The notes under the pieces: generated by a model | Seen by the model: the letters and a program-made list of their open reading frames with translations, nothing else | What the model was told of the DNA's origin: nothing | Database searches by the model: none | Made by a program: the position numbers and the translations under genes | Part shown: in pieces, positions 8,352 through 18,001 of the stretch | Position numbering within the stretch: the first letter of the stretch is position 1 | How the letters are laid out: the number at the start of each line of letters is the position of its first letter | Source: Prevotella communis | GTDB lineage: Bacteria > Bacteroidota > Bacteroidia > Bacteroidales > Bacteroidaceae | Reading direction: 5' to 3' | NCBI RefSeq assembly: GCF_022024175.1 | Contig: NZ_CP091794.1 | Span: 434,001 to 498,000 of the forward strand | DNA length: 64,000 bases

Positions 8352-9221
8352 ATGAATCATGAACTGACAGAACAGGAACTGACCCAGTGGAAGGCCATCA
8401 TCACGGATGTGCTCAGGGCGTTCCATGAGATATGCGAGAAGTACGGACTGACCTATTATGCCATCGGAGGTACGGCTATCGGTGCCGTACGTCATCAGGG
8501 TATCATCCCCTGGGACGATGATATCGATGTGGGTATGCCGCGACCCGACTTTGAGCGCTTCATGGAGATTTGTCGCACCACGGATTTTGGCGACTACGAA
8601 CTGGTGTCGGACGAGACGCACGAGGCTTACAACCTGCCGTTTCCTAAGTTCTGCAACAAGCACACCACATTGATAGAGCGGGCTGACGTGCCTTGCGTCA
8701 TAGGTCTGTATATCGATGTGTTCCCACTTGACAGCACAAGCAACGATAAGGCTGAGGTAGAAGCGTTGGTGTATCGCTATAAGAAACTGCAGAACAGACA
8801 TGAGGCTATCTGCACGCGCAGCACGTTTGTAGAGTATATCATGTTGCTCACGAAGCCGCATGAGTGGGGTCGCTTCTGCTACAAGACACTGGGATTCCTC
8901 TTTCGTCAGTACATGCGCCGCTCGCTACTCCGTCAGATGCGTGCAATCTGCTTGAAGTATCCCTACGGCTCAACCCACCACCTTATTAATTATGGTGGTG
9001 CCTATGCTATGCGCGAATTATTTGATAGCAGGGTACTGGATGGCAAACCTGTAGATATGCCGTTTGAGAATATCGCCATCCGTATGATGCCTGGTTATGA
9101 CGAATACCTGCGCGGCGTGTATGGCGACTATATGCAGTTGCCCCCTGAGGAGAAACGCGTGCCCCACCACGTGAAGGCTTTCTTCGACATGCACCAGCGC
9201 GTAGAGAATCCCTTCGCTTAA
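8352..9221 (+). CDS. LicD family phosphotransferase
   Basis: A 289-aa LicD/fukutin-type nucleotidyltransferase-fold protein. G-G-T (39-41) and W-D-D-D-I-D-V (54-60) form the expected metal and nucleotide site. LicD proteins transfer a phosphorylated alcohol (phosphocholine or a related group) from a CDP carrier to a glycan. The convergent partner operon encodes a CDP-alcohol type cytidylyltransferase and an SDR enzyme, which could supply the CDP donor; this link is inferred. The 3' end overlaps the SDR gene by four bases tail to tail. Confidence 0.88.
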   Translation: MNHELTEQELTQWKAIITDVLRAFHEICEKYGLTYYAIGGTAIGAVRHQGIIPWDDDIDVGMPRPDFERFMEICRTTDFGDYELVSDETHEAYNLPFPKFCNKHTTLIERADVPCVIGLYIDVFPLDSTSNDKAEVEALVYRYKKLQNRHEAICTRSTFVEYIMLLTKPHEWGRFCYKTLGFLFRQYMRRSLLRQMRAICLKYPYGSTHHLINYGGAYAMRELFDSRVLDGKPVDMPFENIAIRMMPGYDEYLRGVYGDYMQLPPEEKRVPHHVKAFFDMHQRVENPFA

Positions 9222-10240
9222 GTCTTTAAAATTTCTATTGTTCTGCTGATGGCATCGTGGATGTCGTAATAGGGGGTAAAACCAATCCCCTTGATACGCT
9301 CATTGGCTAAGATAGACCTTGTTGCTACGGAATAGCCTTTGGATTCTGTCTCAGAAGGTAAGTCGAATACCACCTTCCTGCGACAACACTCGGCACAGAT
9401 ATGGGCAAAGTCCTTCAGGCAGATATTGGTCTTCTCGCTACTGACGTTGTAGGCAACGGCATCCTCGCCTCTGAGCAATACTGTCAGCAGTCCCATCACG
9501 GCATCAGCCACATAGGTATAGGAGAAGTACTGGTTGCCAGCAGATTTCAACACGATATCCTCGCCATCGACAGCCTTGCGAATAAACTGTGAAGAGGCTT
9601 TGCTATCTTCCATCAGCATGGTGGGACCAAATATTCTGCACAAACGGGCAATCTTTACCTTGACACCTCTCTCGGCTGCATACGACTGGCACAAGGCCTC
9701 GCTAGAACGCTTGGACTCGTTGTAGCACGCACGGGCATTACTGAGATTCAGCAGACCGTTGCTGCCTTCTGTGAATGACTGGTCGTCAATGGCATTGCCA
9801 TAGACTTCGTTGGTAGAGGTATAGACAACTGTTGCTCCTGTCTTTTCTGCAAGATTCAAGGCATGCTCGGCACCTTTGAGATTAATCATCATTGTCTCAA
9901 TGGGATATTGAGAATAGGCCAACGGATGGGTGTTGCTGGCCATAGGGATGATATAATCGGCATGGATATCGGCAGGGAAGGGCTGACAAACATCTTGTTC
10001 AAGGAAACTAAAATGCTTGTTATCGAAATGCATACCAAGTCTTGCGGAAGCCTTCTCACGACTACGTCCCACGGCAATGACATTCACATCGCCCTTGGCC
10101 ATCAGCGCATCAATCAGCATGGTGCCAACCATACCTGTAGCTCCTGTGATTAGGATTGTTTTTCCTGACAGGGTATTCATTCCTTCTATGGAAAGAATCC
10201 TGGTAATGTCTTCCTTGTATAATGGATGTTGCTTATTCAT
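9218..10240 (-). CDS. NAD-dependent epimerase/dehydratase (extended SDR)
   Basis: A 340-aa extended short-chain dehydrogenase. The NAD-binding G-A-T-G-M-V-G lies at residues 33-39 and the catalytic Y-N-E-S-K (Tyr173, Lys177) after T-S-T-N-E-V-Y-G. It resembles nucleotide-sugar epimerases and decarboxylases. It starts one base after the cytidylyltransferase gene, so the two probably act on one substrate route, perhaps making a CDP-linked polyol or modified sugar. The substrate is not determinable from sequence. Confidence 0.85.
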   Translation of the reverse strand: MNKQHPLYKEDITRILSIEGMNTLSGKTILITGATGMVGTMLIDALMAKGDVNVIAVGRSREKASARLGMHFDNKHFSFLEQDVCQPFPADIHADYIIPMASNTHPLAYSQYPIETMMINLKGAEHALNLAEKTGATVVYTSTNEVYGNAIDDQSFTEGSNGLLNLSNARACYNESKRSSEALCQSYAAERGVKVKIARLCRIFGPTMLMEDSKASSQFIRKAVDGEDIVLKSAGNQYFSYTYVADAVMGLLTVLLRGEDAVAYNVSSEKTNICLKDFAHICAECCRRKVVFDLPSETESKGYSVATRSILANERIKGIGFTPYYDIHDAISRTIEILKT

Positions 10241-10241
10241 C

Positions 10242-10964
10242 TTACTTCAACCAACTGTCTTTTTCTTTAGTCAGATAACCTTTGAATATTTCCAGATCGT
10301 CCTTTGTTGTCAACTTGATATTCTTGTCTGAACCTTTTGCAAAGTGCAGACGCACACCAAGTTCTACCATCATCGTATTGGCATAATGGGAACCATAGAT
10401 GCCGATGCCTTTCTCGAAGGCCTCATGATATTTCTCGTCGAGCAGACCGAAGGTGTAAGCCTGTGGGGTAGAAACGCGGCGTAGGGTCTCTCTGGGGATA
10501 AACTGCGTGGTGGTGTTGGCATCATCGGCGCTGACCACAAAAATCTGTTCGTTATAGGGTAGTGACGTAACGGCATTGCCATACTGATGGGCCACTTCTA
10601 TGACATCTGTCAGCACGCTATCATCTATCACCGGACGGATGCCGTCGTGAATGATAACAGTATCATCGGGCGATAGTTTGCCTTCAAGGTTGAAGACGCC
10701 ATTACGGATTGACTCTTGTGCAGAACTGCCGCCTTTGACTATCCAACGTAGTTTAGTGATATTAAACTGATTGGCATAGGCCTGTACGATACTTTCCCAG
10801 CCTTCAATACATACCACCTCAATAGCATCAATCATCGGATGGCGCTGGAAACCTTCTAAAGTATATATCAGGACAGGCTTATCATAAACATTGATAAACT
10901 GCTTGGGAATATCCTGTCCCATACGGTTGCCGGACCCACCGGCGATAATCACTGCGTAGTTCAT
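10242..10964 (-). CDS. IspD/TarI family cytidylyltransferase
   Basis: A 240-aa cytidylyltransferase with A-G-G-S-G-N-R-M-G near residues 8-16 and P-K-Q-F at 20-23, the CTP-binding loop of IspD and TarI. Later S-A-Q-E-S-I-R-N-G-V and I-H-D-G-I-R-P match the same fold. The neighbours (SDR and LicD) favour a TarI/Bcs1-like role making a CDP-activated polyol for surface glycan rather than the isoprenoid role of IspD. It sits three bases downstream of the GH43 gene and one base before the SDR gene. Confidence 0.82.
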   Translation of the reverse strand: MNYAVIIAGGSGNRMGQDIPKQFINVYDKPVLIYTLEGFQRHPMIDAIEVVCIEGWESIVQAYANQFNITKLRWIVKGGSSAQESIRNGVFNLEGKLSPDDTVIIHDGIRPVIDDSVLTDVIEVAHQYGNAVTSLPYNEQIFVVSADDANTTTQFIPRETLRRVSTPQAYTFGLLDEKYHEAFEKGIGIYGSHYANTMMVELGVRLHFAKGSDKNIKLTTKDDLEIFKGYLTKEKDSWLK

Positions 10965-10967
10965 AAA

Positions 10968-12704
10968 TTAGAAATGCTTGCGTACTTTCTTCGTACCGTT
11001 TTCGTCTGTGTATTGTTCTATCACGAGGCCGCGATGCTTACTGTCTTTCGGCAGGCGGCGTCCGCTGAGGTCAAAGAATTGCTTCTCTGACTGTATATCC
11101 TCTGTTGCCTCAATCTCGAAAACACCTGTGGGGTCGTACTCCGCAAACTGCCAGGAGTCAAACTGTGCATTGGTGGATTCGGTGAAAACGAAATAGAGGT
11201 GGTGTACTTTCTTGAAAAGGGCAGGGTCCAGATCGATGGTGAAATCCTGGAACGAGGTTGACGAGAACGTTACCGTGGCGGCAGCGGCCTTTGATTTGCT
11301 GTCAACGCGGATTTCCAGCTTACCCGTGCCTCGTGCTCTCAGGGTGAACTGGCGGGCACCGTTTGTGCCGAAGTCCACCTTGCGTACCATGGTCCATGCG
11401 CCTGCAGCCATCTTGACATACAGATTCTCAGAGGCATCATTGCCCAGCGAACTCTTGGACACGCTCTTGATATTCTTGAAGTCCTCATAGTTCACGCCAC
11501 CAGAGGTCGACATCGTCTCGGCCTGCTGCAGCGTGTAGGGATTCATATTCTTGATGGCAGTCGTGCCAGTCTTGCTCATGCTGACTTTGCTCAACTTCTG
11601 CGTCTCTTCGTTCACCGTCAGTTTGTTGACACAGAGGGAACGATAGCCAGAGGCGTTGCTATTCATAGCATTCTTGCTCTTCATGGTCTTCTCAAGCACA
11701 TTGCCATGATAGAAGAGGTAATACTCACCATTGAACTTATGCAGGTGGGTGTGGTTGTTGCCATAGTCGGCACCTAAAGCGCTGAAGCTGCCTTCATTGG
11801 GCACATACTCACCACGGAATTCCCATGAGTCAGGATCCAGTGGCGTGTCTGTTACCATATAGCACATGCTGCAGGCCGAGGGGGCTGCCAGTCCGTTGCG
11901 TTTCTCGTAGCTGTTCCAGTTGGGACGGTCGCCCCAGGAGGTGTTATAGGTATAGACAAACCGTCCGCCGATGATATTCAGTTCGCTGGCCTCAAAGAGA
12001 TAGGGGGCAGGCATATTCACGGCAGCACCGTCGAGGGCTGTCATCGTTGACTTCAACTTCGCAATGCGTGAGTTGCCAGGCCAGAGCTTGGAACCTGACG
12101 ACTGCGGGTCGCCGCCTCCAAAAGCAATCCATGCCGTACCTGTAGAGTCAATCACCACACCTGGGTCGAACAGCCAGTTACAGGGGTCAACACCTGCCAT
12201 ACCGTGGCGTATCATCGGTTGAGAAAGAGGAGACGAGAACGGACCAAGGGGTGACTTCGTACTCCTCATCACACCTACGCTACCGGCTCCATTGGCGAAA
12301 TAGATATAGAACTCGTTGGTCTTCGTACCATTGCTATTCTCTTTCTCGCGCCATACGGCTGAGGGGGCCCATGACTGTCCTGCCCAGGTGCATACCTTAC
12401 TCACGTCGATGGTGCCGTGGAAGGTCCAGTTCACCATGTCGTCTGTTGAGAAGACTACCAGCGACTTGATATTACCATATCCATTGCTGCCCGTCTTACC
12501 GTTCTTGATATACTGCTGGTGGTCGTTGGTGCCATAGACATAGAGGCGGCCGTTGTATTCAATAGCGGTGGGGTCTGCACAGAACACACTTCCGCTGATG
12601 GGATTGCCGCTAGCGGTACCCTTGTATTCCGTGGCAAGTGTCTGTGATTTTATCTGCAGGCATACCGTCAGTAGGATGGTAGCCAGGAGAATTATTTTCA
12701 TCAT
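10968..12704 (-). CDS. Secreted GH43 glycosidase with CBM6-like domain
   Basis: A 578-aa protein with a signal peptide (about 1-20). The five-bladed propeller of family GH43 begins at C-A-D-P-T (Asp44, likely catalytic base) and continues through W-A-P-S. Residues about 395-530 form a beta-sandwich like a CBM6 carbohydrate-binding module. The tail F-D-L-S-G-R-R-L-P ends the protein like a type IX secretion sorting domain. It likely removes arabinose or xylose from plant polysaccharides at the cell surface. Its place three bases before a cytidylyltransferase gene is odd for a catabolic enzyme. Confidence 0.85.
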   Translation of the reverse strand: MMKIILLATILLTVCLQIKSQTLATEYKGTASGNPISGSVFCADPTAIEYNGRLYVYGTNDHQQYIKNGKTGSNGYGNIKSLVVFSTDDMVNWTFHGTIDVSKVCTWAGQSWAPSAVWREKENSNGTKTNEFYIYFANGAGSVGVMRSTKSPLGPFSSPLSQPMIRHGMAGVDPCNWLFDPGVVIDSTGTAWIAFGGGDPQSSGSKLWPGNSRIAKLKSTMTALDGAAVNMPAPYLFEASELNIIGGRFVYTYNTSWGDRPNWNSYEKRNGLAAPSACSMCYMVTDTPLDPDSWEFRGEYVPNEGSFSALGADYGNNHTHLHKFNGEYYLFYHGNVLEKTMKSKNAMNSNASGYRSLCVNKLTVNEETQKLSKVSMSKTGTTAIKNMNPYTLQQAETMSTSGGVNYEDFKNIKSVSKSSLGNDASENLYVKMAAGAWTMVRKVDFGTNGARQFTLRARGTGKLEIRVDSKSKAAAATVTFSSTSFQDFTIDLDPALFKKVHHLYFVFTESTNAQFDSWQFAEYDPTGVFEIEATEDIQSEKQFFDLSGRRLPKDSKHRGLVIEQYTDENGTKKVRKHF

Positions 12705-12733
12705 TGGCGGTTTCAGGTTTTTAGGTCTTATCT

Positions 12734-14452
12734 TTAATTCTTATTTATTCTTATCCAATCGGCATCCACCCATCCGCGGTCAACTTTAGCGTTGGTCTCT
12801 ACAGAGAGGAAACCGAATTTCGCACCAATCCATTTGCCTTGACGCATCTTAAATTGTTCGCCGCAATTCTGAAATTTCTTGCCGTTCAGACTATAGGAGA
12901 ACTGCACCATAGGTTTGCCGCCGTGGGCAGCCCCTGCCTCGACATTGGTCACCTGCAGGCGCAGGTAGATATCTTCGTGGATACCGGGCTTATAGTCTAT
13001 CTTGTCTTCTGCTGTGGGTTTCAGCGTGGCCAGCACGGTCTCTGTCTGCTGCTTGCCTTTATCAGCATCCTTGCAGGTGAGCTGTACCAGTTGGAACGCC
13101 TTGCCTACACGCTTCACCACGAGTGCTGAATAGTCGAGGCCCATCATGATGAGTCCCCCCATCTGTCCGTCGGCCTTCGAGGTGAAACGTATCTTTGCCG
13201 TTGCTGTAAACTCGTCGGCAGGTGTCTTCTGAAGGAGCATGTTGGGCACTTCCCAGAAATTCTTCCAGCCTTCCGACAGTTTATAATTATAGATACGATA
13301 GCAGCCAAAGGCGGTGGCAGTACCAAACTTTTCATTGTAGTTGCCGTGCCATTGCCACTGGAGCCCCAGTTTCGTATCGTTAAACTCGTCGCTTTCTGCA
13401 GGATTCTGGATGAGTGTGCTCGAAGCTTTCGGCTTTTTATATGTTACTACGGGCTCTCCGGTGTATCTACTCCCCTCTCTGCCCAGAGAGGGGTTGGGGG
13501 TGAGTCTTCCCATCACCGGCCATCCTGTGCTCCAATCTACGGGGTTTAGGTGTACCACGCGTCCGTAGGCCTCTTTGTCCTGGAAGTGCAGGAACCAGTC
13601 CTCACCGTATTTCGTGTGCACCCAACCGCCTTGATGAGGTCCGTTGATATTGGTCTTGCCTTGTGCCAACACAATCTTGTGCTCGTAGGGACCATAGGGC
13701 GACTTAGACCGCATGGCCAGCTGGAAGCCTTCTGGCACACCACCGGCAGGACACATGATCCAATACCAGCCGTCACGCTTGTAGAACTTAGGTCCTTCGC
13801 AGGTGCGGTTCTCTGTGCCGTTGCCATCAAACACGATGACGGGCTGTCCGATTGGTCTCATGCCGTCAGCACTCATCTCACGGACAGTCAGTACAGAGGC
13901 AAACTTCGAACGGCTGTTTGCCCATCCGTTGACTAGATAGCAGCGTCCGTCCTCGTCCCATAGTGGACAAGTATCGATATAGCCTTCGCCTTTGATGATA
14001 CACACGGGCTTTTCCCATTTTCCTGCTGGGTCCTGAGTCCTCACCATCATCACGCCAAAGTCGGGATCGCCCCAATAGATATAGTACCAGCCATTGTGGT
14101 AGCGGATACTGGGTGCCCATACACCGGCACCATGCTGGGGCTTACTGCTGAAATGGGCAAGGAGCGCGTCATTGCCCTCGTAGAGGTTGCCTAATGCATA
14201 GTTGATGATTTCCCAGTTTACCAAGTCCTTGGAATGCAGGATAGGCAAACCAGGTGTACATTGAAACGAGGAGGCTGTCATGTAGTAGTCCTCACCACTG
14301 GCTCCCACACATACATCTGGGTCTGAATAGTCGGCATTAATCACTGGGTTGGTATAGGTGCCATCGCCATTGTCCGGACACCATACCGATGATTTGTACT
14401 GTGCCATTGCCAGCAAGGGCAACCACATGACCAAAAATATTAGCCTCTTCAT
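12734..14452 (-). CDS. Secreted GH43 beta-xylosidase-like enzyme
   Basis: A 572-aa protein with a signal peptide (about 1-17). The GH43 propeller opens with N-P-V-I-N-A-D-Y-S-D-P-D (catalytic Asp about 44). G-V-W-A-P-S-I-R is near 110 and C-E-G-P-K, holding the likely acid Glu, near 215. The C-terminal 200 residues resemble the concanavalin-like beta-xylosidase C-terminal domain. Between the two domains lies T-P-N-P-S-L-G-R-E-G, encoded by a palindromic repeat that has entered the frame. It is followed 29 bp later by the second GH43 gene, so they probably act together on arabinoxylan-type glycan. Confidence 0.87.
   Translation of the reverse strand: MKRLIFLVMWLPLLAMAQYKSSVWCPDNGDGTYTNPVINADYSDPDVCVGASGEDYYMTASSFQCTPGLPILHSKDLVNWEIINYALGNLYEGNDALLAHFSSKPQHGAGVWAPSIRYHNGWYYIYWGDPDFGVMMVRTQDPAGKWEKPVCIIKGEGYIDTCPLWDEDGRCYLVNGWANSRSKFASVLTVREMSADGMRPIGQPVIVFDGNGTENRTCEGPKFYKRDGWYWIMCPAGGVPEGFQLAMRSKSPYGPYEHKIVLAQGKTNINGPHQGGWVHTKYGEDWFLHFQDKEAYGRVVHLNPVDWSTGWPVMGRLTPNPSLGREGSRYTGEPVVTYKKPKASSTLIQNPAESDEFNDTKLGLQWQWHGNYNEKFGTATAFGCYRIYNYKLSEGWKNFWEVPNMLLQKTPADEFTATAKIRFTSKADGQMGGLIMMGLDYSALVVKRVGKAFQLVQLTCKDADKGKQQTETVLATLKPTAEDKIDYKPGIHEDIYLRLQVTNVEAGAAHGGKPMVQFSYSLNGKKFQNCGEQFKMRQGKWIGAKFGFLSVETNAKVDRGWVDADWIRINKN
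13472..13507. repeat. REP-like palindrome inside the GH43 gene
   Basis: CCCCTCTCTG (13472-13481) and CAGAGAGGGG (13484-13493) form a perfect 10-bp stem with a two-base loop, followed by T-T-G-G-G-G-G-T-G-A-G. On the coding strand it adds about ten residues in frame in an interdomain linker. A related C-rich palindrome lies in the gene at 55487. Confidence 0.75.
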
Positions 14453-14457
14453 TTCAT

Positions 14458-14538
14458 GTTATTATGTTAATAACCTGTTATTATGTTACTGTGTCTTTAA
14501 AACCTGTTCTTGTGTCTTTAAAACCCAGTTCTTGTGTC
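14458..14538. repeat. Short tandem repeats between metG and the GH43 gene
   Basis: GTTATTATGTTA is at 14458-14469 and 14477-14488. TGTGTCTT begins at 14490, 14511 and 14533, a 21-22-bp period, with TAAAACC shared by the first two units. The stretch fills the gap upstream of the GH43 start. No consensus promoter is seen. Confidence 0.65.
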
Positions 14539-16605
14539 TTAACCGACCTGTGAACCAGGCTTCACATCCTTTGTTGTGGTCACTACGCTCAGGCTCTCGT
14601 CAGCATCCACAGCGCTGAGAATCATACCCTGACTCTCGATGCCCATCATGGTGCGGGGAGCAAAATTGGCTACGAACAAGATGCGCTTGCCAATCAGTTC
14701 CTCAGGCTTCTCATAGAAAGCAGCAATGCCCGAGCAGATGGTGCGATCGGTACCAGTACCGTCGTCGATAGTGAACTGCAGGAGTTTCTTACTCTTCTTC
14801 ACCTTCTGACAGTCCTTCACCAAACCAACACGGATGTCGAGCTTCTCGAAGTCGTCGAACGAAACGGTATCCTTGATAGGAGCGGCCTTATAGGCAGCAG
14901 CCTGATTGGCCTTCTTGGTAGCCTCCAGCTTGTCGAGCTGCTTCTGGATGACCTCATCCTCAATCTTCTCGAACAGCAGGGCGGGCTCGCCCAACTGATG
15001 TCCGGCCTTCAGCAAATCGGTAGAACCCAGCTGCTCCCACTCGAAACTGTCGATATTGAGCATCTCGCGGAGCTTCTTGCTGCTGAATGGCAGGAAGGGC
15101 TCGAAGGCGATAGCCAGGTTGGCTGTCAACTGCAAGCAGATGTTCAGGATGGTCTCACAGCGCTTCGGATCGGTTTTCCATACCTTCCAAGGCTCACACT
15201 CTGTGATATAGCGGTTGCCGATACGAGCCAGGTTCATAGCCTCGAACTGGGCATCACGGAACTTAAACTGCTCCAGCAGCGCCTCTACCTTACCCTTCAC
15301 ATCCTTGAACTCCTCAAGGGCTGCCTTATCTACATCCTGCAGTTCGCCACAAGCAGGAACCACACCGTTCCAGTACTTCTTGGTGAGCTGGAGGGCACGG
15401 TTCACGAAGTTGCCGTAAACAGCCACGAGCTCGTTGTTATTGCGATCCTGGAAGTCCTTCCAAGTGAAGTTGTTGTCCTTGGTCTCAGGAGCATTAGCAG
15501 TAAGCACATAGCGCAACACATCCTGCTTGCCAGGCATATCTACCAGATACTCGTGGAGCCATACAGCCCAGTTGCGTGAGGTAGAAATCTTGTCGTTCTC
15601 CAGGTTCAGGAACTCGTTGGCGGGTACGTTGTCAGGCATGATATACTTGCCGTGAGCCTTCATCATCACAGGGAAGATGATGCAGTGGAACACGATGTTG
15701 TCCTTACCGATGAAGTGTATCAAGCGCGTATCCTCATCTTGCCACCACTGCTCCCAGTTGCCCCATTTTTCAGGATTCTTCTCGCAGAGCTCCTTGGTGT
15801 TTGATACGTAGCCGATGGGTGCGTCGAACCATACGTAGAGCACCTTGCCGTCGGCACCCTCTACAGGTACAGGGATACCCCAGTCGAGGTCGCGCGTCAT
15901 AGCACGTGGCTGCAGGTCCATATCCAACCAGCTCTTGCACTGGCCATAGACATTTGAGCGCCACTCCTTGTGACCCTCCAGAATCCACTGCTTCAACCAG
16001 TCCTGATACTCGTTCAGAGGCAGGTACCAGTTCTTGGTCTCCTTCAATACAGGCGTAGAACCGCTGATGGTTGACTTGGGGTTAATCAGTTCTGTAGGAC
16101 TCAGGTCGCGTCCGCACTTCTCGCACTGGTCACCATAGGCACCCTCGTTGTGGCAGTAGGGACATTCACCTACAACATAACGGTCGGCCAGGAACTGCTT
16201 GGCCTCCTCGTCGTAGAGCTGAGCGGTGGTCTTCTCCACCAGTTTACCCTCGTCATAGAGTTTTTTGAACCACTCGGCGGCAAATTTATGGTGTGTCTCG
16301 CTGGTGGTACGGCTATAGATGTCAAATGAGATACCGAACTCCTCGAACGAGTCCTTGATCATCTTGTGATAACGGTCTACCACGTCCTGAGGTGTGATAC
16401 CCTCCTTGCGGGCACGAACGGTGATGGGCACACCGTGTTCGTCAGAACCTCCGATGAACATCACGTCGCGCTTCTTCAGACGCAGGTAACGTACGTAGAT
16501 GTCGGCCGGTACGTAAACGCCAGCCAGGTGACCAATATGCACACCACCATTGGCATAGGGCAGGGCAGAGGTCACAGTTATTCTCTTATAATTTTTCTGT
16601 TCCAT
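14539..16605 (-). CDS. metG: Methionyl-tRNA synthetase
   Basis: A 688-aa cytoplasmic enzyme that charges tRNA-Met. The class I HIGH motif is at residues 23-26, and the zinc-binding knuckle C-P-Y-C and C-E-K-C near 150-170. The KMSKS loop appears as K-I-S-T-S, an altered form. A C-terminal EMAP/Trbp111-type tRNA-binding domain (F-E-K-L-D-I-R-V-G) makes this the long, dimeric type. I chose ATG 16605; an in-frame ATG at 16611 adds two residues. Confidence 0.96.
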   Translation of the reverse strand: MEQKNYKRITVTSALPYANGGVHIGHLAGVYVPADIYVRYLRLKKRDVMFIGGSDEHGVPITVRARKEGITPQDVVDRYHKMIKDSFEEFGISFDIYSRTTSETHHKFAAEWFKKLYDEGKLVEKTTAQLYDEEAKQFLADRYVVGECPYCHNEGAYGDQCEKCGRDLSPTELINPKSTISGSTPVLKETKNWYLPLNEYQDWLKQWILEGHKEWRSNVYGQCKSWLDMDLQPRAMTRDLDWGIPVPVEGADGKVLYVWFDAPIGYVSNTKELCEKNPEKWGNWEQWWQDEDTRLIHFIGKDNIVFHCIIFPVMMKAHGKYIMPDNVPANEFLNLENDKISTSRNWAVWLHEYLVDMPGKQDVLRYVLTANAPETKDNNFTWKDFQDRNNNELVAVYGNFVNRALQLTKKYWNGVVPACGELQDVDKAALEEFKDVKGKVEALLEQFKFRDAQFEAMNLARIGNRYITECEPWKVWKTDPKRCETILNICLQLTANLAIAFEPFLPFSSKKLREMLNIDSFEWEQLGSTDLLKAGHQLGEPALLFEKIEDEVIQKQLDKLEATKKANQAAAYKAAPIKDTVSFDDFEKLDIRVGLVKDCQKVKKSKKLLQFTIDDGTGTDRTICSGIAAFYEKPEELIGKRILFVANFAPRTMMGIESQGMILSAVDADESLSVVTTTKDVKPGSQVG

Positions 16606-16628
16606 ATACATTATTAATTTTTCGGATG

Positions 16629-16636
16629 CAAAATTA
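16629..16636 (-). promoter_or_regulatory. Likely metG promoter -7 box
   Basis: Minus-strand TAATTTTG 24 bp before the metG start, ending one base before the stop of the HAD gene. A good -33 TTG at 19-21 bp is not evident. Confidence 0.5.
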
Positions 16637-17380
16637 CTAAATATATTTGAGAATATCGCTGATTTTATCAACTTTTATAAGACGCTCGTGGTCTATATCC
16701 TCAAAATGCTCCAACTGCCACGTCACGTGGAAGGGAATATGGATGGCCCATGCGCCGATGGCCAGTGCCGGGGCACAGTCGCTTTTCAGGGAGTTGCCTA
16801 TCATCAGCAGTTCTGAGGGATGTATCCCCTGGTGTTCGCACAGGGCCAGGAACTCACGCTGGGTCTTGTCGGAGGTAATCTCTACATCATCGAAATATTT
16901 CAGCAGACCAGAACGCTTCAGCTTGTTCTCCTGGTCCTGCAGTTCGCCCTTGGTGAAGCAGACGAACTTAGGGAAAAGTGAAGAGTGAAGAGTGAAAAAA
17001 TTGCTACCGCTCTCCGATGTGTCGCAGAGTCTTTTCCTTAGCTCTTTCAACGTTTCTTCTACGCCTGGCAGGGGTGTGGCAGGCAGGTGGAGCAGTCGCT
17101 TGCAGTCTTGCAGGAGTTCGTCTAGCTGCATCACTGAGAGGTCGTTGCCTGCTATGCGCATGGCTGTCTCTAAAATACTGATGGTAAATGCCTTACAGCC
17201 ATAACCAAGGTCGGCCATATTGCCCGATTCGGTCTTGAAGAGTTCCTTCTTGGGATCCTCGCAATAGGGGGCAATAAGGCGGTATAGGTGATTCTCTACT
17301 TCTTCGAAATAGCCCTGACAGTCCCACAGGGTGTCGTCGGCATCGAAGGCAATGACTTTAATCTTTTCTGTCATCATCAT
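16637..17380 (-). CDS. HAD family hydrolase
   Basis: About 247 aa. The motif I F-D-A-D-D-T-L-W near the N-terminus, the Thr/Ser motif in V-C-F-T-K-G, a later Lys, and G-N-S-L-K-S-D form a complete HAD phosphatase active site, probably of the YjjG-like phosphoglycolate/nucleotidase group. Between the cap and the core, a stretch including [10 protein letters not shown] is encoded by tandem AGTGAAG repeats and looks like a later insertion. Start at one of three consecutive ATGs (17380, 17377, 17374); an upstream TTG would overlap the promoter. Confidence 0.87.
   Translation of the reverse strand: MMMTEKIKVIAFDADDTLWDCQGYFEEVENHLYRLIAPYCEDPKKELFKTESGNMADLGYGCKAFTISILETAMRIAGNDLSVMQLDELLQDCKRLLHLPATPLPGVEETLKELRKRLCDTSESGSNFFTLHSSLFPKFVCFTKGELQDQENKLKRSGLLKYFDDVEITSDKTQREFLALCEHQGIHPSELLMIGNSLKSDCAPALAIGAWAIHIPFHVTWQLEHFEDIDHERLIKVDKISDILKYI
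16977..16997. repeat. AGTGAAG microrepeat inside the HAD gene
   Basis: Three units of AGTGAAG, period 7, in frame within the HAD coding sequence; they encode part of a serine- and leucine-rich linker. Confidence 0.7.
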
Positions 17381-17392
17381 AAAATTTTGCTG

Positions 17393-17400
17393 CAAAGTTA
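17393..17400 (-). promoter_or_regulatory. Likely promoter -7 box for the HAD gene
   Basis: Minus-strand TAACTTTG, 12-19 bp before the ATG cluster. No clear -33 box at the normal distance. Confidence 0.5.
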
Positions 17401-17423
17401 CTAAATAATTAGGAATAATTGAT

Positions 17424-17431
17424 TATCTTTG
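17424..17431 (+). promoter_or_regulatory. Likely promoter -7 box for the gene at 17455
   Basis: TATCTTTG 23 bp upstream of ATG 17455, back to back with the HAD promoter. Confidence 0.55.
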
Positions 17432-17454
17432 CGCTTAAATTCCAGATATCAACT

Positions 17455-17973
17455 ATGAATAGACTACGACAGGCATTCGTATGGCTTAGGCGCATAGGGC
17501 ACTGCAGGGGCTTCGGCATCCAGTCGCCTACCGACTACCGTTTTGTGCGCTATGTCATCAACGAGCACTGGCCGTATTATGCCTATGAGGAGTTGGGACC
17601 GGATGACCGCTGGCTGCGACGCAAACTGGGACTGCTTTATTTCCGGCTGGCTAATGAGCTGCAGCCCCGTACTGTTATTGATAAGACGGGCTTCCATGAT
17701 TATCTGCAGGCTGGATGTCGCAAGGCGCAGATTGTTGACAATGCCGATGCGGTGGATATGGCTATCGTGCCTGTCAAGACAGACTATAGACTGCTGTTCG
17801 CGAAATGCAGCGACAAGTCGGTGGTGGTGATTCAAGATATCTGGCGTGCCCCGGAATACTGGCGCAGTATTGAGCGCGACCCAAGGGCAACAGTCACCTT
17901 TGACCTCTATTACTGCGGCATCGTGTTCTTTGACCCTAAGCGCACGAAACAAAATTATATCGTAAACTTCTAA
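17455..17973 (+). CDS. Shortened SAM-methyltransferase-like protein
   Basis: A 172-aa protein. Its N-terminus (G-F-G-I-Q-S-P, then W-P-Y-Y-A-Y-E-E) and C-terminus (F-D-L-Y-Y-C-G-I-V-F-F-D then Q-N-Y-I-V-N-F) match the two ends of a larger Bacteroidota class I methyltransferase-like family. The middle, where the SAM-binding Rossmann core and its glycine motif should be, is much shorter and lacks a recognisable G-x-G-x-G. It may be a degenerate or repurposed version. The adenosyltransferase gene follows after 28 bp. The family link is from memory of the conserved ends. Confidence 0.6.
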   Translation: MNRLRQAFVWLRRIGHCRGFGIQSPTDYRFVRYVINEHWPYYAYEELGPDDRWLRRKLGLLYFRLANELQPRTVIDKTGFHDYLQAGCRKAQIVDNADAVDMAIVPVKTDYRLLFAKCSDKSVVVIQDIWRAPEYWRSIERDPRATVTFDLYYCGIVFFDPKRTKQNYIVNF

Positions 17974-18001
17974 AAACCTCTTACCTAAAATCTCAAAACT
18001 T

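Noticed and set aside
14539..16605. metG altered KMSKS as a sign of a broken gene
   Set aside because: K-I-S-T-S variants are tolerated, all other domains are intact and the length is normal.
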